From Clostridia bacterium (GTDB lineage: Bacteria; Bacillota_E; SLMV01; PUMD01): DNA of 15,195 nucleotides. The position numbers and the translations under genes are program-made. Positions 1 to 6,025 of this stretch are shown piece by piece. Below the pieces are notes generated by a model. That model searched no databases. It was not told the origin of the DNA and saw only the letters and a list, made by a program, of their open reading frames with translations. Location: positions 1-15,195 of the forward strand of contig PWUC01000257.1 of NCBI GenBank assembly GCA_003562655.1. Direction: 5' to 3'. Numbering within the stretch: position 1 is the first letter of the stretch; each line of letters starts with the position of its first letter.

Positions 1-1253
1 AGGATCAGATCATAGCCCCCCGCAACCCGGGCGAGGGCGGCCTCCCTGATCTCATCATCGGTGCTGCCGTCACCATTGTGGTCAACGCACAGCACCGGAT
101 CTATCTCCAGCTCGATCACCCCGATGGGGCCCATGACCGCCGTCGCCTCCCTGCCCATCTCCAGGCAGGCCGCGAAGATCGTCGGCACCCGGGCACTCCT
201 GATCCCTCTTTCGTACACCCCACTCACATCCGGGGTCACACCGGTGACGGCTGCGGCGAAGTTGACCGGCGTCACCGGCGGGTATGCTGCCAGGGCCCTG
301 TCCGGCCGGGGCAGGGAACTGAGAAAGGGGGCATGCCCCCCTTCTGCTGCCTGCAGGTACTGGTGGTATCCCAGGCCGTCCAGCAGGATGAGCAGCACCC
401 GTTCATCCTGTCGCAGGAACCTGTGAGCATCGCGGTAGACGTCGGTGATCAACCGGTCTGGAGCGTCGAGGACCAGGCCCCTGACCTCCGGGATCAGCAC
501 CTCGTCGCCCGCTGCGTAGGAGATGATGTTTGTGCCGAGCAGAAACAGCCCGTCCTGCCGCAGACCCTGCACTTCCCCCTTCGCCCCCACCACCAGCACG
601 GAATCCCGACCGGAAAGGTTGACAAATCCCTCGAGGTCGACCGTTCTCTCGCGGGTGAAGATGCTGGCCTCAAACTCTCCGGCATCGCCCCTGATCGAGG
701 AACTGCCCACGTACCTCGGCAGGACCGAGTATCCCCCCTGGTATGCCTGTCCCGGTGAGAGACGGAGCAGGTTGGAATCGGTGTCAATCACGCCGATGCC
801 CTCCCCCGGGGCAAGATCCCTCGCGATGACCACGATCTCCCGGAGCAGCTTGACGTTGCTGCTGACCGGGTGGTGCCGGTTGACCGCCTCCCAGCCGTAT
901 TCCCCGCTGAGGGCAACCCGGCTGCCGGACAGGTCCCGTCCGGAGATCAGGGCGCTTCGCCCGTCATCACCCACCAGCAAAAGATCGAAGTCGCCCGCGA
1001 GGGGAGTCGCCCTCTCCACGAGATCACCCAGGGCCGCGGCCCTGACAGTACGATCCCTCAGCCGAAGGGGCTCCATGCTGAATCGATCGTGTTCCAGGCC
1101 GCGCAGGACCAGCGGGCTCTGCACATCACCCAGCACCTCCAGGGTGAAAGGCCCGGGGTCGTCTCCCGAAAGAGACAGGCCCCAAAAGGCTGCCCCGGCC
1201 AGTCCAGCGGCCAGAGCGATGCTCAGAAAGATCATGCGAAATCGATGACTCAC
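1..1253 (-). CDS. Membrane-anchored alkaline-phosphatase-superfamily phosphodiesterase (partial, C-terminus off the left edge)
   Basis: An open frame of 417 codons runs from GTG 1253 to the left edge without a stop. The GTG is chosen because GGGAGGG lies 6 bases upstream; an in-frame ATG seven codons in has no better site. Residues 7-26 form a hydrophobic anchor, so the rest should lie outside the membrane. Residues about 35-150 resemble a degenerate molybdopterin-binding (SUOX-type) domain, ending in VKLLREIVVI. From about residue 283 the protein looks like the type I phosphodiesterase/nucleotide pyrophosphatase group: LLILLDGLG (D292, likely metal ligand), then YPPVTPVNFAAAVTG with T328 as likely nucleophile, then an acidic DHNGDGSTDDE loop. 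It starts 26 bases after the ECF S-component gene, as third gene of the riboswitch operon. Superfamily is fairly sure; the substrate is unknown. Cleavage of a nucleotide-linked pterin cofactor is only a hypothesis. Confidence 0.8.
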   Translation of the reverse strand, partial: MSHRFRMIFLSIALAAGLAGAAFWGLSLSGDDPGPFTLEVLGDVQSPLVLRGLEHDRFSMEPLRLRDRTVRAAALGDLVERATPLAGDFDLLLVGDDGRSALISGRDLSGSRVALSGEYGWEAVNRHHPVSSNVKLLREIVVIARDLAPGEGIGVIDTDSNLLRLSPGQAYQGGYSVLPRYVGSSSIRGDAGEFEASIFTRERTVDLEGFVNLSGRDSVLVVGAKGEVQGLRQDGLFLLGTNIISYAAGDEVLIPEVRGLVLDAPDRLITDVYRDAHRFLRQDERVLLILLDGLGYHQYLQAAEGGHAPFLSSLPRPDRALAAYPPVTPVNFAAAVTGVTPDVSGVYERGIRSARVPTIFAACLEMGREATAVMGPIGVIELEIDPVLCVDHNGDGSTDDEIREAALARVAGGYDLI

Positions 1254-1279
1254 CCCTGTCCCTCCCAACGAGTGTCCCG

Positions 1280-1837
1280 TCACCAGGCCATCCTGTCCTT
1301 GAAACGGCTCATCACCCCGTGGGCGATCAGGCCGCCCACACCTCCCGAGAGGGCTGCGGCAGAAAGACTGAGCACCAGGGGCACGAGGGGCAGGCGGAAA
1401 AAGACAAAGTTCACCAGCAGGGCGCCGCTGGTATTGGCAGCGATGCCGGCGGCAAAACAGCACCCCAGACCAAATCGCCGCTGGCGGCACGCCACGAATA
1501 CCGCGTCGACGGCGATCCCCGGGAGAATGTAGGTGAAGATGCTCATGATGCCGTGGGTCCCCAGCATGCCCATGGCCATGACCACTATGGCCTGCACTGC
1601 CGCGATCAGGGTGGCGGCGCCGAGCTTGCCCACCAGCCCCGCCCCGAGCACTATCCACATCATGTAGAACCCCCCGGCAACCGCCCCCCCGGGGATGAAC
1701 AGAGGTCCGGTGATTATGTGGGCCAGGGGCACGACCAGGGGCTTGGTGGCGATACCGAGGCAGGCCATCAGGGACAGAACGATCAGGTCGAAGATGGAGA
1801 ACCTGGCCAGAAGGGAGCGCCGCCGCGTCATGATCAT
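1280..1837 (-). CDS. ECF transporter S component (YkoE-like)
   Basis: A 185-residue, almost wholly hydrophobic protein with about five or six membrane segments, the usual size for the substrate-binding S component of energy-coupling-factor transporters. The stretch GGFYMMWIVLGAGLVGK, followed by GAATLIAAVQAIVV, a glycine-rich turn and LPGIAVDAVFVACR, matches the layout I know from YkoE-type S components. Start ATG 1837 overlaps the lipoprotein stop by 4 bases (ATGA), with AAGGTGG about 5 bases upstream, so translation is probably coupled. No EcfA ATPase or EcfT gene is in the window, so it presumably uses a shared energising module encoded elsewhere. The substrate cannot be read from sequence. 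Position after a Moco-type riboswitch and a pterin-fold lipoprotein suggests a pterin cofactor or precursor; YkoE relatives carry a thiamine pyrimidine, which is the main alternative. Confidence 0.75.
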   Translation of the reverse strand: MIMTRRRSLLARFSIFDLIVLSLMACLGIATKPLVVPLAHIITGPLFIPGGAVAGGFYMMWIVLGAGLVGKLGAATLIAAVQAIVVMAMGMLGTHGIMSIFTYILPGIAVDAVFVACRQRRFGLGCCFAAGIAANTSGALLVNFVFFRLPLVPLVLSLSAAALSGGVGGLIAHGVMSRFKDRMAW

Positions 1838-2919
1838 TCAACCACCTTCAGCGACAGAAGTCCCCTGACCGCAGTGCTCCTGGGAAGACCCTCGAAGACA
1901 GCCGCAACCTCGCCGCTGTCCCGCACATAGACGATCCCGAGATCCAGATCCCCCTGCGATACCTCCACCGTGTATCCGTCGACGGCCTCGAGAAGGTAGG
2001 TCTCGGCCGCTGCCAGGCCCAGCTCCCCCGCCAGCTCCACCAGGGACGCGCCGGTTTCACCTGCAACAGACACAGGATCGAGGGCCTCCAACCCCCTGGT
2101 CACTGAGAAAAGAGCTGTGCTGCCGGTGGAGAACCAGACCAGGTCCCTGACGTGCATTCCCCGGGGCAGATCGGGGGAACGGAAGGCCGGGGCGTCCGCC
2201 CCGGTGACCTTGATGAAGGCGTCGATGAAGATGTCATAGTCCTCCGCCTTGGTGAAGCCATCAGCAGCGGTCATGTGCACGGCATCCGAGGGAGCGATCC
2301 CGGCCAGAAGATCAGCCGTCCTGACGGCCAGATCCCCGTCTTCATAATCGACGACCTCGAGCCCAAAAACCCGGGTCTCCAGGAACACGATCTTTTCGAT
2401 CTCAGCGCTTCTCTCCTCGGGGTAGAGCAGCTCGATCTCAACCAGGTTCCTGACCCAGTACATGCTCTCCTGCCCGGGGATGAAGACCCGGATGGGCCGG
2501 ATCTTTTCGTCCAGCGGTTCTCCCCGTATCTCGTAGGCGAGGATGATGGTCTCACCGATCACGATGTCCCGGGGAACGCTGACCGAGTACCCGTCCCCGG
2601 CGACCAGGCGGATCCCGTCCAGATCCTCGAGTTTTCCGCCGACAGAAGCGAGGACCCCGGAGAAGGGGACTCCCCTCACCTCATACTCCTCCCGCCCGTC
2701 ATCGGTTTCCCTGACAATATCACCGGTGACCGGGTCCATCTCCATCAATGCCGCAACCCCGAACTCCGTCTCCCCTGACCGCTCACAAGTGACCAATATC
2801 GAATCATCTTCACCTGTATAGTGGTCCGGGCCCGCTCTCTGCTCCTCAGAACCGCAGGCAGACATCAGCAGCGTCAGAGTTAAAACTCCGGAAAGAACCG
2901 CGATCAGTGTCCTGGGCAT
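1834..2919 (-). CDS. Lipoprotein with three degenerate molybdopterin-binding-like repeats
   Basis: 361 residues from ATG 2919, preceded by a GGGGGAGAGGGGACG purine-rich site; an in-frame TTG at 2952 would only add 11 residues before the signal peptide. Residues 1-21 are a signal peptide ending LLMSAC, so C22 should be lipidated and the protein anchored outside the membrane. Three repeats follow, each marked by an Asp-Gly-aromatic motif: GDGYSVSV (108-115), ADGFTKAE (219-226) and VDGYTVEV (313-320). Repeat 1 (about 40-165) most resembles the oxidoreductase molybdopterin-binding domain, with LAYEIRGEPL and then IRVFIPGQ...YWVRNLVEIEL. The only cysteines seen are C22 and C45, and neither sits where a molybdenum-ligating cysteine would be expected, so it looks like a binding protein rather than an enzyme. 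It is the first gene after the riboswitch and is probably the receptor for the ECF component next to it. Confidence 0.75.
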   Translation of the reverse strand: MPRTLIAVLSGVLTLTLLMSACGSEEQRAGPDHYTGEDDSILVTCERSGETEFGVAALMEMDPVTGDIVRETDDGREEYEVRGVPFSGVLASVGGKLEDLDGIRLVAGDGYSVSVPRDIVIGETIILAYEIRGEPLDEKIRPIRVFIPGQESMYWVRNLVEIELLYPEERSAEIEKIVFLETRVFGLEVVDYEDGDLAVRTADLLAGIAPSDAVHMTAADGFTKAEDYDIFIDAFIKVTGADAPAFRSPDLPRGMHVRDLVWFSTGSTALFSVTRGLEALDPVSVAGETGASLVELAGELGLAAAETYLLEAVDGYTVEVSQGDLDLGIVYVRDSGEVAAVFEGLPRSTAVRGLLSLKVVE

Positions 2920-2968
2920 TTGCGTCCCCTCTCCCCCAGCTCCTGACAGCAATCACACATCCCAATGC

Positions 2969-2997
2969 AAAAACGCCACCTCCAAAAGGAGATGACG
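2969..2997 (-). terminator. Intrinsic terminator of the riboswitch expression platform
   Basis: Read on the minus strand, CGTCATCTCC (2997-2988) pairs over ten bases, including two GU pairs, with GGAGGTGGCG (2983-2974) around a TTTT loop, followed at once by TTTTT (2973-2969). It lies between the riboswitch and the lipoprotein start. Its 5' arm TCTCCTTT (2992-2985) is also perfectly complementary to AAAGGAGA (3024-3017), the 3' side of the riboswitch closing helix, so terminator and antiterminator exclude each other. Confidence 0.88.
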
Positions 2998-3014
2998 TCC
3001 ACAGTCCCACAGCA

Positions 3015-3119
3015 ATTCTCCTTTCCGAGCGCGGGAGGCCCCCGGGTTTCCCCAAAGAACCCTTACCGGTCAGTGTTCCCTAGCCCGGGACGGGCCTTAG
3101 GAACAAGGACTCGGAGAAT
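3015..3119 (-). ncRNA. Moco/Tuco-type (molybdenum or tungsten cofactor) riboswitch
   Basis: On the minus strand a closing helix ATTCTCC (3119-3113) with GGAGAAT (3021-3015) encloses a folded core. Inside, a long hairpin pairs TGTTCC (3105-3100) with GGAACA (3079-3074), with an inner GCCCG-TCC-CGGGC stem; its CCTAAG on one side and CTAGG on the other recall the 11-nt GAAA-tetraloop receptor. A second hairpin, GGG-GAAA-CCC (3053-3044), carries a GAAA tetraloop. Then come GCCTCCC (3039-3033) and CGGAAAGGAG (3027-3018). As I remember the Moco motif, GCCTCC and GGAAAGGAG-like segments plus a tetraloop and receptor are its hallmarks. The first downstream gene encodes a molybdopterin-fold lipoprotein, which supports the call. 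The terminator layout predicts OFF with ligand bound. No covariance-model score was available. Confidence 0.7.
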
Positions 3120-3134
3120 GTTCAGATGTCATTG

Positions 3135-3153
3135 GATGGAGCGAAACTCCATC
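3135..3153 (-). other. Hairpin in the 5' leader ahead of the riboswitch
   Basis: GATGGAG and CTCCATC form a perfect 7-bp stem around a 5-base loop (minus-strand loop TTTCG), between the predicted transcription start (about 3162) and the riboswitch closing helix. There is no U-tract, so it is not a terminator. It may protect the 5' end or isolate the aptamer. Confidence 0.5.
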
Positions 3154-3168
3154 GTCGATCCAGTACTC

Positions 3169-3197
3169 ACTATACAGGGTTGCTGGACATGCCTCAA
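3169..3197 (-). promoter_or_regulatory. Sigma-A-type promoter of the riboswitch operon
   Basis: Minus strand: TTGAGG (3197-3192), a 17-base spacer, then TATAGT (3174-3169). This is 4/6 and 5/6 of the consensus with ideal spacing, putting the start near 3162, about 40 bases ahead of the riboswitch. Confidence 0.65.
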
Positions 3198-3199
3198 CC

Positions 3200-3250
3200 C
3201 CCCTCTGCAGGGGCCGGGCTCCGTCGACCTTTCGCCAGACCACAGAGGGG
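3200..3250. repeat. 8-bp inverted repeat upstream of the riboswitch promoter
   Basis: CCCCTCTG (3200-3207) and CAGAGGGG (3243-3250) are exact inverted copies 35 bases apart, just upstream of the -35 box of the minus-strand promoter. They could be a split operator or the base of an RNA stem; nothing else identifies them. Confidence 0.35.
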
Positions 3251-3648
3251 ATCCGACTGGACAGCGCAGATCCCACCCACGGGATGAACACACAGGATCA
3301 GGGGGAACAACCCGGCCCCGCTGTCCTGCGGCCCCGATGCGGGGCTACGACCGCGACTGCTATGGGCAGGTTCACGCCAGGCCCGGCCTGATCGGGTCAC
3401 CGCCAGCGCCGATGCCCGAACCTCTACGGGCGCCTTCTCTGCGGTCAGATCAGGCGGCCACTGTCCCCCGCGACGGCACGGCCTGCAGCGTACGCGCCGT
3501 GGCACCCTCATGAGGTCCCCGGCGACCCCCCGCAGGGTTTGACGCACCAGCTGCCGAAGTTGGAAAGGGGTGTTCCTCGCAAGCGTAAAGATCAAACAGG
3601 GCGACAATATCCGGGTCCGGGGCGAGCCACGTTCACCTGAACAAGGGA
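3251..3648. other. Intergenic stretch without a convincing gene
   Basis: About 400 bases between the divergent riboswitch operon and the dehydrogenase. Open frames here are low-complexity Arg/Pro/Ser-rich readings without ribosome binding sites or recognisable motifs. A tight hairpin GCCCC-GATGC-GGGGC lies near 3334-3348. A TTGACG at 3539-3544 has no good -10 partner at normal spacing. I could not identify the promoter of the plus-strand dehydrogenase gene, nor a T-box or known riboswitch in this stretch. Confidence 0.5.
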
Positions 3649-3664
3649 TGGGGAGGATGCTGAG

Positions 3665-4744
3665 ATGACCAGGCCGCTGTTCGACATCATGCAGCAGGAG
3701 GATTTTGAGGAGATCGTCCATGGGTATGACCGGCATTCGGGGCTCAGGGCGCTGATCTGCCTTCACAACACGGCGCTGGGCCCGGGGTTCGGCGGCACGC
3801 GCATGATGCCCTATGAAACCGAGGAGGATGCCCTGCAGGACGTACTGAAGCTTGCCAGGGCCATGACCTGGAAGAACGCGGCCTGCGGCATCGATTTCGG
3901 CGGCGGCAAGGCGGTCATCATCGGCGATCCCGACAGGGACAAGACGGAAGACCTGCTGCGGGCCTTCGGCCGCATGATCGAGGGACTGGGCGGGCGTTTC
4001 ATCACCGGGGTGGACATCGGCACCGACGAAAACGACATGATCGTGGTCCGCAGGGAGACCAACTACAATGTCGCACTCCCCGAATCCTACGGCGGCGGGG
4101 GCAGCACCTCGGCGGCCACCGCCTTCGGCTGCTTCGAGGGTATCAGGGCGGCGGCAGAGGAAGTCTTTGAAGACCCGGATCTGAAGGGCAAGGTGGTGGC
4201 CATCCAGGGCGTCGGCAGCATCGGATCGGTGCTGGCAAAATACCTGGTGGAGGCTGGAGCAGATGTGGTGGTCAGCGATATCAATGAGGCGGCCATAGAG
4301 CGGCTGCGCCAGCAGCTGCCGGTGGAGAGGGTGGAAGTGGAGGCCATCTATGACCAGGACGTGGACATCTTCGCGCCCTGCGCCCTGGGCGGCATCCTGA
4401 ATGACAACACCATCCCCCGTCTGAAGTGCCGCCTCATTGCCGGCGCGGCCAACAACCAGCTGGCCGATGAAACCCTCCACAGCGCCATGCTCAGTGAAAG
4501 GGGCATCGCCTATGCCGTGGACTTCATAATGAATGCCGGGGGCGTCATCAACAACTCCCACCAGTTCATCGGCTATCATCGCGAGCGAGCCTACCACCAG
4601 GTGGCGCAGATCGCGGGCACCATCACGCGGGTCTTCCGCATGGCAGAAGAGGAGCAGATCACAACGTTTGCAGCCGCCATGATGCTGGCGGAGCAGCGCA
4701 TTCGGGGCGCCGTTCAGCGCAGGAGCTACTACCTGCAGAGATGA
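3665..4744 (+). CDS. Leu/Phe/Val dehydrogenase family amino-acid dehydrogenase
   Basis: A 359-residue NAD-type dehydrogenase for reversible oxidative deamination of an L-amino acid to a 2-oxo acid, the normal length for the family. ATG 3665 follows GGGGAGGA with 7 bases between. The catalytic half has GFGGTRM (41-47), then AMTWKNAACG with K70 and DFGGGK with K82, equivalent to the substrate-binding and catalytic lysines of leucine dehydrogenase. TGVDIGT supplies the usual Asp. The Rossmann half has GVGSIG (182-187), with D205 after the second strand favouring NAD over NADP. Two pocket positions differ from typical leucine dehydrogenase: Gly in TGVD, where LeuDH has Ala and PheDH has Gly, and Asn in GGVINN, where both usually have Val. 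Leucine specificity is therefore not assured, and a larger or aromatic substrate is possible. It stands alone on this strand and converges on the peptide operon. Confidence 0.9.
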   Translation: MTRPLFDIMQQEDFEEIVHGYDRHSGLRALICLHNTALGPGFGGTRMMPYETEEDALQDVLKLARAMTWKNAACGIDFGGGKAVIIGDPDRDKTEDLLRAFGRMIEGLGGRFITGVDIGTDENDMIVVRRETNYNVALPESYGGGGSTSAATAFGCFEGIRAAAEEVFEDPDLKGKVVAIQGVGSIGSVLAKYLVEAGADVVVSDINEAAIERLRQQLPVERVEVEAIYDQDVDIFAPCALGGILNDNTIPRLKCRLIAGAANNQLADETLHSAMLSERGIAYAVDFIMNAGGVINNSHQFIGYHRERAYHQVAQIAGTITRVFRMAEEEQITTFAAAMMLAEQRIRGAVQRRSYYLQR

Positions 4745-4784
4745 AATGGTCTGCCAGTGGCTGCGGCGACTTCGCACAAAACGC

Positions 4785-4811
4785 GCGGGCGGCTGCACGG
4801 GAGCCGCCCGC
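4785..4811. terminator. Hairpin between convergent genes, probable bidirectional terminator
   Basis: GCGGGCGGCT (4785-4794) and AGCCGCCCGC (4802-4811) form a perfect 10-bp GC-rich stem with a 7-base loop, 40 bases after the dehydrogenase stop and 11 bases beyond the M24 peptidase stop on the other strand. Neither side has a strong U-tract, so termination may be weak. Confidence 0.6.
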
Positions 4812-4821
4812 CATCATACCC

Positions 4822-6006
4822 TCATCCCAGGTACCACAGATCCAGCTGCCACGGGTTCAGCTTCTCGCCACCGCTGGCTCCCACCCGCACATTCTCCTCC
4901 GTGATCATGCTCAGATCGCCTTCCAGGATGGTGGGCTCCAGGGTGTAGACCTCGCCCTCCTGGAGAACGCCGGCCGAGGCGGGCTCCTCGCCCTCGCGCA
5001 GGGGCCGCAGCCCCGTGCCGCCGTCGTGGACCTTCTGCCCGATCTGGTGGCCGACGGAGTGCTTCACACTGGGATAACCCCGCTCGATCAGGTAGTCCCG
5101 TGCCAACCCGTCCACCTCGCTTCCAGGCACGCCGGGCCTCATGCCAAAAAAGGCAGCTTCGATGGCGCCCCGGATCGACTGGAAGGCCTCGCGGTAAGCG
5201 TCGGGGGCCCCGTCCTCCCCCGGCCTGAGATGGTAAAAGGTCCGGGCAATGTCCGAGTGATAGCCGCGGTAGCCCAGGGTGAAGTCGCACACCAGAAGAT
5301 CTCCCGGCTCCAACGCCGCATCCGTGGGCTTGCGGTGGGACATCCCGGCCTTGGGCAGCAGGACCAGGGGCCCCTCCTCCGGCATGACGCCCCCGGGTAC
5401 CCTGCGGTCGATGGCCGCCCGGAAGAGCTTCTGGATCTTCCTCTCGGTCATACCTGAAGCGATCTGTCCCCGCACCTCCCCGTAGATCTGCAGGTTGAAA
5501 TCGATGGCCCTCTGGATCCTGTCCATTTCCCGCCCGGACTTCACGGCCCGCAGCTGCGTCAGCACCGGCTGGCTCGAGACTGCCCTCTCCATCTCCTGGC
5601 GACCGAGAACCCGCTGCAGCCACAAAAAGGACCCGTGGCTCAGGCCGTCGCAGAGGCTGTCGGTCTCGGAGAAGTTGAGCAGGAACCTCCCAGGCTTCAT
5701 TTTCTCGTAGAGCTCCAGCAGCACCGAGTCCAGCCCCCGCCCCTCGGTGGTGATGACCTCGTCAAAGACGCCCAGGGATCGCGCGTGCCCCCCGTCGGGC
5801 CAGGAGGTCAGGGCCCGGGAACTCCCGTCGGCACCGAAGGCATAGATGCTGCGCCCCGAGGTCGCTCCCCCGACCAGGAGGGAAAGACAGGGATCGCGTC
5901 CCTCCATATCCATGATGAACCAGGCATCGGCGCCGAAGTCCCTCAACATCTCCCTCATCTGCTCCAACTTCTCGGACACGATCTCGGCATCGGTGTATAC
6001 GTACAT
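4822..6006 (-). CDS. M24-family metallopeptidase (Xaa-Pro aminopeptidase/dipeptidase type)
   Basis: 394 residues starting at ATG 6006 after GGGAGAGGGAACGA. An upstream in-frame start at 6066 would overlap the permease gene and is rejected. The N-terminal half is a creatinase-like domain. The C-terminal pita-bread domain has all five metal ligands: D241 in VCDFT and D252 in HSDIA, eleven residues apart, H320 in SVGHQIG, E357 in TLEPTI and E370 in TEENV. A cytoplasmic enzyme that removes an N-terminal residue before proline, or splits Xaa-Pro dipeptides, fits; exact specificity cannot be read. There is no signal peptide. It is the last gene of the T-box operon, 19 bases after the DppC-like gene, and presumably digests the imported peptides. 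Confidence 0.9.
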   Translation of the reverse strand: MYVYTDAEIVSEKLEQMREMLRDFGADAWFIMDMEGRDPCLSLLVGGATSGRSIYAFGADGSSRALTSWPDGGHARSLGVFDEVITTEGRGLDSVLLELYEKMKPGRFLLNFSETDSLCDGLSHGSFLWLQRVLGRQEMERAVSSQPVLTQLRAVKSGREMDRIQRAIDFNLQIYGEVRGQIASGMTERKIQKLFRAAIDRRVPGGVMPEEGPLVLLPKAGMSHRKPTDAALEPGDLLVCDFTLGYRGYHSDIARTFYHLRPGEDGAPDAYREAFQSIRGAIEAAFFGMRPGVPGSEVDGLARDYLIERGYPSVKHSVGHQIGQKVHDGGTGLRPLREGEEPASAGVLQEGEVYTLEPTILEGDLSMITEENVRVGASGGEKLNPWQLDLWYLG

Positions 6007-6025
6007 TCGTTCCCTCTCCCCTCGG

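Noticed and set aside
78..1248. Plus-strand frames across the left end
   Set aside because: The minus-strand frame here carries an anchor, alkaline-phosphatase-superfamily motifs and a good start; the plus-strand readings are shadows.
3015..3119. FMN or cobalamin riboswitch as an alternative identity of the leader
   Set aside because: The conserved FMN core and the cobalamin box are not present; the tetraloop, GCCTCC and GGAAAGGAG arrangement and the downstream pterin-fold gene fit Moco/Tuco better.
3211..3240. A GGCGAAAGGTCGACGG segment on the minus strand, resembling pieces of known riboswitches such as c-di-GMP
   Set aside because: It lies upstream of the predicted promoter start, and the rest of the c-di-GMP consensus is absent.
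2965..3513. A 182-codon plus-strand frame between the riboswitch operon and the dehydrogenase
   Set aside because: It runs antisense through the riboswitch and terminator, has no ribosome binding site and is low-complexity Pro/Arg/Ser-rich.
3194..4798. A 534-codon open frame antisense to the amino-acid dehydrogenase
   Set aside because: It is a mirror of a strongly supported gene in GC-rich DNA; it has no recognisable motif or good ribosome binding site, and its composition is shadow-like.
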